Translations under genes and position numbers: made by a program | Shown here: in pieces, positions 1 to 9,044 of the stretch | How positions within the stretch are numbered: the first letter of the stretch is position 1 | Layout of the letters: every line of letters starts with the position of its first letter | Assembly: GCA_035533275.1 (NCBI GenBank) | Contig: DATLUD010000008.1 | Location: 62,001-126,000, forward strand | From: SCRA01 sp035533275 | Lineage (GTDB): Bacteria > Vulcanimicrobiota > Vulcanimicrobiia > Vulcanimicrobiales > SCRA01 | DNA: 64,000 nucleotides | Direction of reading: 5' to 3' | The notes under the pieces: model-generated | Told to the model about the DNA's origin: nothing | The model's input: only the letters and a program-made list of their open reading frames with translations | Databases searched by the model: none

Positions 1-1
1 C

Positions 2-127
2 CGCCGCGTGACCTTCGCCGTGACCGCGTTCGACGAGCGCGAGAAGATCGCCGAGGGTACGCACGAACGCGTCATTGTCGACCGCGCCGCCTTCCTTGAG
101 CGCGTCGCGGAGAAACAAGCCTCGTAG
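2..127 (+). CDS. FlK-like hotdog thioesterase, C-terminal fragment (5' end outside window)
   Basis: Only the last 41 residues are present. They read as a beta strand (RRVTFAVTAFDE) followed by IAEGTHERVIVDRAAFLERV, which resembles the C-terminal end of FlK-type (fluoroacetyl-CoA thioesterase-like) hotdog thioesterases, where an EGTHERF-x-VD motif precedes a final helix. Proteins of this family hydrolyse acyl-CoA thioesters, but the substrate cannot be judged from this piece. The TAG stop lies 8 bp before the GTG of the next gene, so the two are probably co-transcribed. Confidence 0.6.
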   Translation, partial: RRVTFAVTAFDEREKIAEGTHERVIVDRAAFLERVAEKQAS

Positions 128-135
128 CGACGCTG

Positions 136-1920
136 GTGGCGCGCGAACCGTATCGGCTCTTCCGCCCCACCGTCGCCGCCGTCGGCCTCCTCGGCGCGGT
201 GGTGTGGGTCGCAGAGCTCGCGCGCATGCAGCGCATCGGCGATCCCGCGCTCGTCCTCACGCTGCTGGCGTTCTTCCTCCTCTCGCGCGCGCTGGCGTTT
301 CCGCCGGGTGTGGCGATCCTCGGCAAGCGCCTCCCCAGCGCCGACGCGACCTTCGACCTCACCATGCCGGCACTCTGCGCGCTGGCCGCGGGCGGCGGCC
401 CGCTCGCGCTGACGACGGTGGTCTACATCGGCTACGGCCTCGAGATCTTCACGCGCCAGCGGCGCGTCGAGCGCGTCGCCTTCAACGCAGGGAAGATCGC
501 CATCGCCGGGCTCCTCGCCGCGCTGGCCGCCTTCGGCACCGTGCCCCGCACCTGGCCCCCGGTCGACGACCCGCTGCGCTATGCCGTCATCGTCGTCGTC
601 TTCGCGCTCTCCGACGCCGCGATCTCCGCGGCGGTGGCGGCGATGCGGGAGAACCGCGGCGCCTTCTCGTCGCTCATCCGCAACATCGTGGACGCCGGCC
701 TCCATTGGGATGCCGCCGGGGGCCTGGCCGGGGGATACGCCATCGTCTTCACGTACGCGCGGCTCGGCATCCCCGCCACCGTTTTGCTCTGTCTCCTGCT
801 CTCGACGCTCGTCTGGATGGAGCGCCGCACCCGTCAGTTGCGCTTCGAGCTCGAGCGCACGCGCTCGCAGCTCGCGGCGCAGAGCATCGCCGAGCCCCAA
901 GGCGACTTCGAGCGCAACGCGCACGGCCTCTTCTCCGAGCTGCGCAACCGGCTGGGTCTCGACCTGGTGGCCGTCTACGCTCCCGCGCCGGGAGAGCGGG
1001 CCCTCATCCTGCTCGCCGGGACGCCCGGCGCACCGCAACGCATTCCGCTGGTGCCCGGGAGCTGCGGCCCGCTCGAAAGCGCGCTCGCCGGGGTGGCGGT
1101 GGAGATCGAGGACATCCGTTCCTCCGGGGGCTCGACGCTGGCTCCGGGCACGGAGCACTGGCGCGCGGTGCTGGCCCTGCCGCTGGAGGCCGAGGGCACC
1201 GTGTTGGCGGTGCTCCTCGCCACGCGCACGACGCCGTTCCTGCCGGGGCGCGAAGCGCGCCTCCACCTGCGCGAAGCCGGCGCCCAACTCGCGCACGTGC
1301 TGGCTTCGCGCCTATCCGCCGAAGAGCGCCTCCAGCGCCGCAGCCGAGAGATCTATCGCGACGTCATCGCCGCGGCCACCGGGGGGAAGTTGGAGGTCGT
1401 GGAGCGCGAAGACCTGGAGCGCTCGCTCGCGGCGCTGCAGAGCGTCGGATCCGTCACCGTTCGCGTGCCGCGCGACGTGCGCGCCGCGCGCTCCGCCACC
1501 GAGCGGGCCGCCGCCGCCAGCGGCCTGGGCGTCGACCGCATCCACGACGTCGTGCTCTGCGTAAGCGAAACGGCCACCAACGTGCTCAAGCACGCGGGAC
1601 AAGGCGAGGTGCAGATCCTCAGCGACGGCGAGCGATTGGTCGCCTGCGTCCGAGACACGGGTCCGGGGATTCCCTTCGCACAGCTCCCCAAAGCAACCCT
1701 GATGCGAGGCTTCTCGTCGAAGCCGTCGCTTGGTTACGGCTTCACGTTCCTGCTCGAGTTCCTCGACCACATCCGCCTCGCCACCGGAACCTGGGGAACG
1801 ATCGTCGCGATGGAAGTCGCGCTTCGCCCGCGCGAGGACTTCGACGCCATCCTCGCCAGCTTGGGTTATGAGGAGTCAGGAACTTTCCCACCCACGCAGA
1901 CGTACTACCAGCAAGGATAG
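136..1920 (+). CDS. Membrane-anchored GHKL (HATPase_c_2) ATPase with GAF-like middle region
   Basis: A GTG start 8 bp after the upstream stop gives 594 residues. Residues about 10-240 hold five or six hydrophobic segments. Residues about 250-385 look like a GAF-type sensor region. The C-terminal 150 residues are a GHKL ATPase: the N-box SETATNVLKHA lies near residue 478, the G1 box DTGPGIP near 505 and the G2 region GFSSKPSLGYGF near 520. No phospho-accepting histidine helix is obvious. The ATPase therefore resembles the RsbW/RsbT anti-sigma serine-kinase branch more than a classical histidine kinase. The role is probably membrane signal sensing that controls a partner-switch; the partner is not nearby. 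The function is inferred from the domains. Confidence 0.75.
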   Translation: MAREPYRLFRPTVAAVGLLGAVVWVAELARMQRIGDPALVLTLLAFFLLSRALAFPPGVAILGKRLPSADATFDLTMPALCALAAGGGPLALTTVVYIGYGLEIFTRQRRVERVAFNAGKIAIAGLLAALAAFGTVPRTWPPVDDPLRYAVIVVVFALSDAAISAAVAAMRENRGAFSSLIRNIVDAGLHWDAAGGLAGGYAIVFTYARLGIPATVLLCLLLSTLVWMERRTRQLRFELERTRSQLAAQSIAEPQGDFERNAHGLFSELRNRLGLDLVAVYAPAPGERALILLAGTPGAPQRIPLVPGSCGPLESALAGVAVEIEDIRSSGGSTLAPGTEHWRAVLALPLEAEGTVLAVLLATRTTPFLPGREARLHLREAGAQLAHVLASRLSAEERLQRRSREIYRDVIAAATGGKLEVVEREDLERSLAALQSVGSVTVRVPRDVRAARSATERAAAASGLGVDRIHDVVLCVSETATNVLKHAGQGEVQILSDGERLVACVRDTGPGIPFAQLPKATLMRGFSSKPSLGYGFTFLLEFLDHIRLATGTWGTIVAMEVALRPREDFDAILASLGYEESGTFPPTQTYYQQG

Positions 1921-2136
1921 CGTCCACCAGCTGCTGCGTTAGGGCACGCCCCGCGCGGGGAAGAACAACCCAGTCGCAAGCCCGTCGGCGGTGCGTCGGG
2001 GTCGGTTGGCGACCGCCGGGCTATCGATTGGAGCGTCGGGCTGGTGACGACCGCGAAGATCGCAGCTTTGAGCCGTATCCCCGCGCGTCCGGCCCCGTTG
2101 CCGGCTCGGGGCTACGTTAGGTAGGGAGGTTACCAC

Positions 2137-3537
2137 GTGAAACGTCTGAGTAGTGCAGTCCTCGCTCTGCTCCTCGCGAGCGGAACGGGACTGGCGGCCG
2201 CGTCGGCCGCCCCCGTGCACGGCGTCCCGACGCAGGCCACACAGGGAGACTCGTCGATCGCGCAAGCCGCGGGCACGAACACCCCGCCGATGGAGTTCGG
2301 CAACCCGCCTCCGGGCGAGATCCCGATTCTGTATAACGACCACCACGTCTATAGCAGGCCCGACGTGCTGAAACAGGACCGCGTGCTCTCCGCACTGGTC
2401 AAGGGGCGCACGATCCTGGTGCCGCTCCGCTCGATGTTCGAGCAGATGGGCGCCACCGTATCGTACGATCCCCAGACCAAGACGGTGACGGTGAGCAAGC
2501 CCGGCGCCGAGGTCAAGGTGACCGTGGGCAAGCCCGAGGTGGTCATCAACGGTGAGACGCGTCCGCTCGACGTGCCGCCGGAGATCTACGACGGCGTCAT
2601 TCTCGTTCCGATTCGCGTGCTCTCCGAGGGCATGGGGGCGTACGTCCAATGGGTGCAGGATCGCCACGTGGTGGTCGTCCGCTACGTGCCCGTGATGCCG
2701 ACGCCGGTGCCGACCGAGGCTCCGACGCCTGCGCCGCCGCCTCCGCCGCCGCCGACTCCGCTGCCCACGATGGCCCCGACGCCGACCCCGGCTCCGGCCG
2801 CGGTGAATCCATTCGAGCACTTCGTGGCCGGGGATTACGTCTTCGGTGGGAAGGTCAACAACGAGTTCAGCCCGGGCAATAACGACAACAAGAGCTCGTA
2901 CGCCGTTCGCGCCGCCGCGGAGTTCCCCGCGTTCGGGCTGCCGTGGATGGTCGAGGGCGACTTCCGTCAGTATGCTTATGACCACAACGCCAACGGCTCA
3001 CCCGGACCCTGCCCGTCCGGCAACCCCGGCTGCGTCACGGTCATCGGCGGCTACGGCCAGACGTTCGTGCCGGCCTTCACCGCACGCGATTACGACGTGG
3101 AGGGCCGCCTCGGACTCAAGGTCGCCGACCCGCGGGTCTATGTGGCCGTCGGCTACATGAACCGGACGACCAACTACGGCTACCCGCGCCAGGACGGCTT
3201 CGGGTTCGGCGTCGAGAAACTGCCGGATCTGAACCAGCCGTTCTCGGTCTACGGCAGCGTCTACTACTATCCGAGCGTGAAGGGCAACTTCACGGTTCCG
3301 GGCTGTCCCGCCGGCGCGGCCGCGGGATCGGCAGCCTGTCCGGACACGAACGCCGGCAGCACGCTGGAGCTCTCGTACCACATGTTCACCTATCAGATCG
3401 GTGGTACGTACAACATCAGCAACAGCCCGGCATTCGTGGACTTCGGGTTCCTCGGCGACAATGGCAACAACCGCACCAATGCGCCGTCGGACTTCAACCA
3501 CAACGGAGTCTACCTCGGTCTCGGCGTGCGCTTCTAG
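2137..3537 (+). CDS. Secreted protein with copper amine oxidase-type N-terminal domain and barrel-like C-terminus
   Basis: A GTG start follows GGAGG with 7-nt spacing. The product has 466 residues. Residues 1-25 are a Sec signal peptide (MKRLSSAVLALLLASGTGLA). Residues about 60-175 match the Cu_amine_oxidN1 stalk-type domain (strong segments LVKGRTILVPLRSMFEQMGA and VILVPIRVLSEGMGA). This domain is common in surface proteins of Firmicutes and of candidate diderm phyla and implies no oxidase activity. Residues about 186-225 are a proline/threonine linker. The rest is aromatic and glycine rich with alternating strands and ends in GVYLGLGVRF, typical of an outer-membrane beta-barrel. It was probably a cell-envelope protein; ligand unknown. 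A bidirectional terminator follows. Confidence 0.7.
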   Translation: MKRLSSAVLALLLASGTGLAAASAAPVHGVPTQATQGDSSIAQAAGTNTPPMEFGNPPPGEIPILYNDHHVYSRPDVLKQDRVLSALVKGRTILVPLRSMFEQMGATVSYDPQTKTVTVSKPGAEVKVTVGKPEVVINGETRPLDVPPEIYDGVILVPIRVLSEGMGAYVQWVQDRHVVVVRYVPVMPTPVPTEAPTPAPPPPPPPTPLPTMAPTPTPAPAAVNPFEHFVAGDYVFGGKVNNEFSPGNNDNKSSYAVRAAAEFPAFGLPWMVEGDFRQYAYDHNANGSPGPCPSGNPGCVTVIGGYGQTFVPAFTARDYDVEGRLGLKVADPRVYVAVGYMNRTTNYGYPRQDGFGFGVEKLPDLNQPFSVYGSVYYYPSVKGNFTVPGCPAGAAAGSAACPDTNAGSTLELSYHMFTYQIGGTYNISNSPAFVDFGFLGDNGNNRTNAPSDFNHNGVYLGLGVRF

Positions 3538-3557
3538 CGCCCGCCGCGCAGGGTTGA

Positions 3558-3593
3558 GCGAAGGGCCCGGGAGCATGCTCCCGGGCCCTTCGC
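3558..3593. terminator. 36-bp perfect palindrome between convergent genes (bidirectional terminator)
   Basis: The 18-base arms GCGAAGGGCCCGGGAGCA and their exact complement abut with no spacer, 20 bp after the stop of the barrel protein and 20 bp before the stop of the opposing gene. There is no T-tract on either side. The placement between two converging genes and the very stable stem suggest a two-way transcription terminator. Confidence 0.7.
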
Positions 3594-3613
3594 ATGCCCT
3601 CGGCCGGGCTCGC

Positions 3614-4138
3614 TCACTCGGTCGAGGCGGGCTGCGGAGCGGCGGTCGGCATCGGCGTCGGGGGCGTCGCGGGCATCCGGTAGAGCGGCACGACGTGCCC
3701 ATGATGGACTTCGCCGCGCGCGTTGTAGCCGAACGGCGTCCGGGGGAACCTCTCGGCCACCCAGACCATGAGCTGCCACGCATGCTCGTGCGACTGCTTG
3801 TCGTAGAACATCGCGTCGACGCGCGCCATCAGGTAGGTGTCTTTGGCCAGCCACGTGTCTTCCGGGTAATGCGCGCGCCAGTCCAACAAGGCATTCTCCG
3901 TGAGGCGCGCGCGCGTCACGTAGCGCGCGTAGTTCTCCGGGTTGTACTTGAGCAGGAGCCCGAGATCGTGAATCTCGTTTCCGATGCCGATCGGGGACAT
4001 CTTCATCCGCCCGAAGTACTGGTCGGCGGGCGCCAGCCGCGGGGAGGAGACCAGCTCGGCGCGCGGCTTCGCGGCGGGGGCCGCCAGCGCCGAAGAGGCG
4101 CAAGCAAGAGCCAAGACTAAGATCAACAGGCGTTTCAC
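3614..4138 (-). CDS. Small secreted protein of unknown function
   Basis: The 174-residue product begins at a GTG (VKRLLILVLALACASSALA is a clear signal peptide) with an AGAAGGA ribosome site about 11 nt upstream. The frame stays open further upstream, but that part has no signal peptide and is less likely to be translated. The mature part is charged and aromatic (DQYFGRMKMSPIGIGNEIHD, WLAKDTYLMARVDAM) and ends in a proline/threonine tail. I do not recognise the family. It is divergent from the beta-propeller gene across a 133-bp gap. Confidence 0.6.
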   Translation of the reverse strand: MKRLLILVLALACASSALAAPAAKPRAELVSSPRLAPADQYFGRMKMSPIGIGNEIHDLGLLLKYNPENYARYVTRARLTENALLDWRAHYPEDTWLAKDTYLMARVDAMFYDKQSHEHAWQLMVWVAERFPRTPFGYNARGEVHHGHVVPLYRMPATPPTPMPTAAPQPASTE

Positions 4139-4271
4139 CGTCGCAATCCATCCTTCTCCGCGTGACGACGAAGGGTTTTGCACCGCCCGGGCGCTCGGCC
4201 TGCCGTGCGGCAAGGTATATGTTCCATCCATCGGCGCGGCAGGCGGCGCCGGCGATGACGGAGCCTCGACC

Positions 4272-5501
4272 ATGATGGGAATCACGACCCCGAGCGGCCT
4301 GGCCGCGCTCGTCGCCGCGCTCTTTCCGTTCGCTTGGCTGCGCGCAAGCGCGGGACACGGGGTGATCGCCGCACCGCCGCCTCCGCCGCCGCGTCCGCGC
4401 GCGTGCGCGCAACGCATCTTCGCGGGGAGCGCCGTTCCCCTGGGGCTGCCGCGCGGGGCGCGCATCTCGCTGCTCGGCCCCGGCCGCATCACCGGCGGCG
4501 ATTACGTGTCGCCGGCGCGCCTCGAGGCTCCAGCCGATGCGCTCGTCGTCGTCACCGAGGGGCGCAAGGCCGGCGCTCAAAGCCTTCGCGTGCTACCGGC
4601 GCCGCACGTGCGCTCGACCATCGCCTCCGTCGACGCCGACTGCGGCGTGACGCTCTTCGACCGTGCGACGCTGCGCCCGCTGGGCACGTTCGTCTCTTCC
4701 GTCGCGCCCGCGGATGCCGCCTACGTGCCGGGCGGCTTGCTCTGGAACGGCTCGACCGCCGGCACCGGCACGCGCTATGCCGCCGGGGCGGGCCTGCGGC
4801 CGGTGCCGCTGGGTGCCGCGGCGTCGACGCTCCTCTACGCACGGGGTTCCCGCACGCTGATCCAAGCTGACCGCGACCTCGACGGCACGCCCGGCGGGAC
4901 CGTCACGCTCGCCCGCGCCGACGGCGCGCGCGGGCGCGTGTCGGTGGGCGAGACGCCGGAGGGCCTTGCCGCGCTGGGAGACGGACGCGTGCTGATCACC
5001 GCCGCCAACGGCGACCGCGTCGTGGAGATCGATGTTCGCTCGGGGCGCGTGCTGCGGTCGCTGGCCGTCGGCGAGCGGCCGTTCGGGATCGCCGTCGATC
5101 CGGGACGCGAGCGCGCGTTCGTCGCCCTCAACAGCATCGCGGCGATGCGCCCTTCGCACGCCGGCGGCGTCGCCGAGATCGACCTGCGCGCATGGCGGGT
5201 GCTGCGCGTACGCCACGACGCCGACCTCGCGCTGGGCATCGCGCTCGACCGCGCGCGGGGGCATCTCTTCGTCACCGAGGAGTTGGGCCGCGTGCTCGTG
5301 CTCGACGAGAACCTCCGCCAGATCCACGCGCCGCTGCACCCGTGCTCGCTGCCGTGGCTGCCCTCGATCGACTCCGCCACGCACCGGCTCTTCGTGCCGT
5401 GTCCGCGGAAGAACCGCGTCGCCGTCTACGACTTGACCTCGCTGCGCGAGACGGCACGTCTGAAGACCGCTCCGTACCCGCTCCACGTGGTGCTTCCCTG
5501 A
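4272..5501 (+). CDS. Exported YncE/SMP-30-type beta-propeller protein
   Basis: An ATG preceded by GGAG with 8-nt spacing gives 409 residues with an N-terminal hydrophobic segment (GLAALVAALFPFAWL). Repeats of the form VVEIDVRSGRVLRSLAVGE, GIAVDPGRERAFVAL, GVAEIDLRAWRVLRV and GIALDRARGHLFVTE are blades of a YncE-like propeller. Such proteins usually act as periplasmic scaffolds or binding modules; no catalytic site can be pointed to. The stop overlaps the next start (TGATG), so it is translationally coupled to the glycosidase-like gene. Confidence 0.7.
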   Translation: MMGITTPSGLAALVAALFPFAWLRASAGHGVIAAPPPPPPRPRACAQRIFAGSAVPLGLPRGARISLLGPGRITGGDYVSPARLEAPADALVVVTEGRKAGAQSLRVLPAPHVRSTIASVDADCGVTLFDRATLRPLGTFVSSVAPADAAYVPGGLLWNGSTAGTGTRYAAGAGLRPVPLGAAASTLLYARGSRTLIQADRDLDGTPGGTVTLARADGARGRVSVGETPEGLAALGDGRVLITAANGDRVVEIDVRSGRVLRSLAVGERPFGIAVDPGRERAFVALNSIAAMRPSHAGGVAEIDLRAWRVLRVRHDADLALGIALDRARGHLFVTEELGRVLVLDENLRQIHAPLHPCSLPWLPSIDSATHRLFVPCPRKNRVAVYDLTSLRETARLKTAPYPLHVVLP

Positions 5502-7540
5502 TGCCGGCGCTCCCGCCCGCCATCGCGCCGCCGCCGCCGCCGTTTCCCGCGATCGTCGCGCAGCACAGCCGGCTGGAGGCCGTGGCCCCCGGCGTCGTGC
5601 GCGCCGAGTACGACCTGCGAACCGTCGCGGGGCCGCTGGTCATCCACGTCGTGGCCGTGAACCTCGCCAACCCGACGGTCCACCTGCGCACGGCCCTGGC
5701 CGACGACAGCATCGTCTCGCCGGGGGAACCGGTCACCGCCATGGCGCGCGGCGCGGGTGCCGTCGCGGCCATCAACGGCGACTTCTTCGCCATCGACCGG
5801 AGCAACGCGCCGCTCAACGTGCTGGTGCAGGACGGCGTGGTGCTCCGCTCCCCGGGCTACGGGCGCCCCGCTCTCGGCGTGACGGCCGATGGCCGCGCCG
5901 TGATCGGCACGCCCACCCTGGTCGGCTCCATCGCGAGTCCCGAACTGGGCCAGCAGCCGCTCGCGGCCGTCGACGTGTGGCCGGTCGACGGCTACAGCCT
6001 GTTGCTCCCGATCTATGGGGCGCCGCCGCCTCCGAACGCCGTGCCCCTCCCCGACGGCTCGAACATCGCCTACCCCCCAAGCCTCCCCGCGCCGCTGCCG
6101 CAGCCGTCGGATCCCGCCGACGCCTCCGATGTCGCCGTGAGCGCGCAGGTGACGATCGACGGAGCGGTCGTGCGCCAGGCCGTGGGCGGAGGGCCGCTCT
6201 TACTGAAAGACGGCCTCCCCTACGACGACCCGACGGCCCCGAAGAACGGCACGGACAAGGCCCGCTTTCCCGTCTCCGGCGTCGGGCTCGTGGGCGACTC
6301 CACGCTCTTGATGGTGGAGGTCGACGGCCATCAGCCCGGTTATTCGGTCGGCCTCAAGCGCGCGGAGTTCGCGGCGCTCTTCCAGGGCTTGGGCGCGGAC
6401 GAGGCGATGGGCCTCGACTCCGGGGGCAGCTCGACGATTGCCGCGCGGCCGTTGGGCGATGGGCGAGCCGAGCTCCTCAACCGGCCGTCGGACGGCCGCG
6501 AGCGCCCCGTCGCCGACGCGCTGCTGGTGTTGAGCTCCGCCCCATCGGGTCCGGCGGCGCAACTGGTGGTGCGCCCGGAGCGCATCCGCGCGCTGCCGGG
6601 GGTGCGGGTGCCCGTGCGCGTCGCGGCGGTCGATGCCGGCGACCATCCCGCGCCGCTCCCGTCTCCGGCACAGATCGTCGCGGTTCCGGCGGCGCTGGGC
6701 ACCGTGGCCGACGAAGCGTTCGCCTCTTCTCCCTCCGCGCGAGGAACCGGGAACCTGATCGTCGCGGCGGGGGAGCTTCAGGCGGCGGTGCCGGTGGAGA
6801 TCGTCCCCCGCCTGGCGCGTCTGAGGATCGAGACGGCAACGCTCAATCCCGCTCCCGGAGCCCGGATCCTCCTCTCGGCGGTAGGCTTCGACGGCCGCGG
6901 CCGCCGAGTCGACGTGGACGGGGCCGTGCGTTGGCAGCTCGCCGGCACCGGCAATCTGTCGCCTGACGGCACCTACGACGCGCCTCTCGCCTCGGGGGAC
7001 GCCACCATCACGGCCATAGCGGGCGGCGCCCATGGCGTGCTCGCGCTGGGCACCGGCAGCCACGCCGTGCCGCTCCCGTGGAAGGCGTCGTGGTTCTCGT
7101 TCGTGACCTATCCCTCGGGCGGCGGCGGAGGCGTGGATCGCGACGACGGCTGCGGCTGCCTCGCGCTCGACTACGACTTCACGCAGCGCGCCCGCGGCGC
7201 GTACGCGCGCACGGCGATCGTGCTGGGCGGACGCCCGGTGGCCTTCTCCGTGGACGTCGATGGAGACGGTCGTGGGGCCTGGCTGCGCCTGCGCGTGGCC
7301 GACGCACAGGGGCGCCTCTATGCCGTGACGCTGGCGCGACGGGTCGGATGGACGGGCTGGCGTCGCGTGGAGGCACGTCTCCCGGCCGACGCGCCGCTGC
7401 CTCTGACGCTTGAGGACCTCTACGTCGTGCGCCCCGCGCAGGCCATCGCCGGGACATTGCGTTTCCGCGCACCGAAAGTGGCCTTTGCAGGCGCGTCTAC
7501 CCCGCAGCCCGTGGCCGCCAGGCGCCTTTCCGCGCCCTAG
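5501..7540 (+). CDS. Phosphodiester glycosidase (NAGPA) domain protein
   Basis: The product has 679 residues. Residues about 40-340 match the NAGPA/phosphodiester glycosidase family: AAINGDFFAID, GVTADGRAVIG, QAVGGGPLLLKDGLPYDDPTAPKN, and the signature MGLDSGGSSTIAARPLG. Family members cleave N-acetylglucosamine-1-phosphodiester-type bonds or act on cell-wall sugars. The C-terminal half (about 350-679) contains Ig-like segments and a final galactose-binding-like beta domain (DGCGCLALDYDF, GAWLRLRVADAQGRLYAV). There is no convincing signal peptide at the chosen ATG; a proline-rich start (MPALPPAIAPPPPPFPAI) is seen instead. It overlaps the upstream propeller gene by one base, and a joint envelope-glycan role is plausible. 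Confidence 0.75.
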   Translation: MPALPPAIAPPPPPFPAIVAQHSRLEAVAPGVVRAEYDLRTVAGPLVIHVVAVNLANPTVHLRTALADDSIVSPGEPVTAMARGAGAVAAINGDFFAIDRSNAPLNVLVQDGVVLRSPGYGRPALGVTADGRAVIGTPTLVGSIASPELGQQPLAAVDVWPVDGYSLLLPIYGAPPPPNAVPLPDGSNIAYPPSLPAPLPQPSDPADASDVAVSAQVTIDGAVVRQAVGGGPLLLKDGLPYDDPTAPKNGTDKARFPVSGVGLVGDSTLLMVEVDGHQPGYSVGLKRAEFAALFQGLGADEAMGLDSGGSSTIAARPLGDGRAELLNRPSDGRERPVADALLVLSSAPSGPAAQLVVRPERIRALPGVRVPVRVAAVDAGDHPAPLPSPAQIVAVPAALGTVADEAFASSPSARGTGNLIVAAGELQAAVPVEIVPRLARLRIETATLNPAPGARILLSAVGFDGRGRRVDVDGAVRWQLAGTGNLSPDGTYDAPLASGDATITAIAGGAHGVLALGTGSHAVPLPWKASWFSFVTYPSGGGGGVDRDDGCGCLALDYDFTQRARGAYARTAIVLGGRPVAFSVDVDGDGRGAWLRLRVADAQGRLYAVTLARRVGWTGWRRVEARLPADAPLPLTLEDLYVVRPAQAIAGTLRFRAPKVAFAGASTPQPVAARRLSAP

Positions 7541-7592
7541 CGAAGCCGGTCGGCAGTTTGTTTCGCACACCGTTCTTTCAGGAGGCCGGACT

Positions 7593-9044
7593 TTGACGCA
7601 TGAGTCGGCCGCGCTGCGCGCCATCGACACGGCTAGCGCGCAAGGCGCCGAGTATGTCGACGTTCGCTTCGAGTCAAACCGCTCGGAAAACGTCGAGGTT
7701 CGCAACGGCCGCGTTGCGACGCTCTCCGATCAGGAGAGCACGGGTTACGGCATTCGCGCGTTCTACGACGGGGCGTGGGGCTTCGCCGCCTCCCCCGATC
7801 TCTCGGATCGCGCCATCGACGCGACGGCCGCGCGGGCCGTGGAGATCGCCAAGGCCGGCGCCGCCGTGGCGCGCGAGCGTTTCGGCGAGGCGCCGACCGA
7901 CGTCTACGTCGACACCTACGCCACGCCCGTGGAAGAGGATCCGCGTGGCGTCCCGCTGGCCGAGCGCGTGGCGTTGCTCCTGGACGCCGAGCGGCTCCTG
8001 CACGTCGCCCCTCAGATCCGCGTGGGACACGCCTGGATGGATCTGTGGACGAAGCGCTCCGAGTTCTACTCCAGCACCGGCAGCCGCATCGCGCAAGAGA
8101 TCGCGCAGAGCGGCAGCGGGCTCGAGGCCCTGGCCGTGGACGGCGGCGACGCGCAGGACCGCACGTGGCCGGGCGACATCGGCCTCTACCAAGGCGGCGG
8201 TTACGAGATCATCCGCAAGGCCGCCCTGCGCGAGAACGCGCAGCGCATCGGAGAGGAGGCCGTGGCGCTCCTCTCGGCACCGCAGTGCCCGGCCGGCGTG
8301 ATGGACGTCATCCTCGGCGGCTCGCAGGTCTCTCTGCAGATCCACGAGTCCTGCGGCCACCCGGCCGAGCTCGATCGCGTGCTGGGCTGGGAAGCGAACT
8401 TCTCGGGGACCTCGTTCCTTGAGATCGACCAGCTCGACAAGCTCCAGTACGGCTCGCCGATCGTCAACATCGTCATCGACAACACGCTGCCGCTCGGCTT
8501 CGCCACGTGCGGCTACGACGACGAGGGCGCCAAGAGCGGGCGCAGCGACGTCATCCGCGAGGGCATCCTGCGCGGCTACGAGATGTCGCGCGACACGGCG
8601 CGGCTCATCGGGCGCGGGACCAACGCTTGCGTGCGCGCGCAGTCATGGGAGTACGTCCCGATGATCCGCATGTGCAACTTGAACCTGCTCCCCGGCGAGA
8701 CGCCGTTCGACGAGCTCTTCGCGGGCATCAAGCACGGCATCTACATGGAGTCGAATCGCTCCTGGTCGATCGACGATCGCCGCCTGAACTTCCAGTTCGG
8801 CTGCCAGATCGGTTGGGAGATCGTCAACGGCAAGCGCACGCGCATGGTCAAGAATCCGACCTACGGGGGCATGACGCCCCGCTTCTGGAACTCCTGCGAC
8901 GCCATCGGCGACGCCGCCTCGTGGGTCGCGTGGGGAACGCCGAACTGCGGCAAAGGGGAGCCGATGCAGGCCGGGCGCACCACGCAGTGCGCGGCGCCCG
9001 CGCGCTTCCGCAACGTCGAGGTGGGGGTCGGCTATGCGCGCTAG
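7593..9044 (+). CDS. tldD: TldD family zinc metalloprotease
   Basis: A TTG start is preceded by a perfect AGGAGG at 7580-7585 with 7-nt spacing. This gives 483 residues, the normal TldD length. The zinc motif HESCGH (HExxxH) lies at about residues 251-256, followed by PAELDRVLG as in the family. TldD pairs with TldE/PmbA to degrade unfolded peptides and to process peptide antibiotics and CcdA-type antitoxins in the cytoplasm. The next gene overlaps by 11 bp and encodes the partner. Confidence 0.9.
   Translation: MTHESAALRAIDTASAQGAEYVDVRFESNRSENVEVRNGRVATLSDQESTGYGIRAFYDGAWGFAASPDLSDRAIDATAARAVEIAKAGAAVARERFGEAPTDVYVDTYATPVEEDPRGVPLAERVALLLDAERLLHVAPQIRVGHAWMDLWTKRSEFYSSTGSRIAQEIAQSGSGLEALAVDGGDAQDRTWPGDIGLYQGGGYEIIRKAALRENAQRIGEEAVALLSAPQCPAGVMDVILGGSQVSLQIHESCGHPAELDRVLGWEANFSGTSFLEIDQLDKLQYGSPIVNIVIDNTLPLGFATCGYDDEGAKSGRSDVIREGILRGYEMSRDTARLIGRGTNACVRAQSWEYVPMIRMCNLNLLPGETPFDELFAGIKHGIYMESNRSWSIDDRRLNFQFGCQIGWEIVNGKRTRMVKNPTYGGMTPRFWNSCDAIGDAASWVAWGTPNCGKGEPMQAGRTTQCAAPARFRNVEVGVGYAR

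Noticed and set aside
1921..2136. Riboswitch or small RNA in the 216-bp gap before the copper-amine-oxidase-domain gene
   Set aside because: A partial GC-rich stem is present but no known conserved core; I see nothing else beyond the ribosome site.
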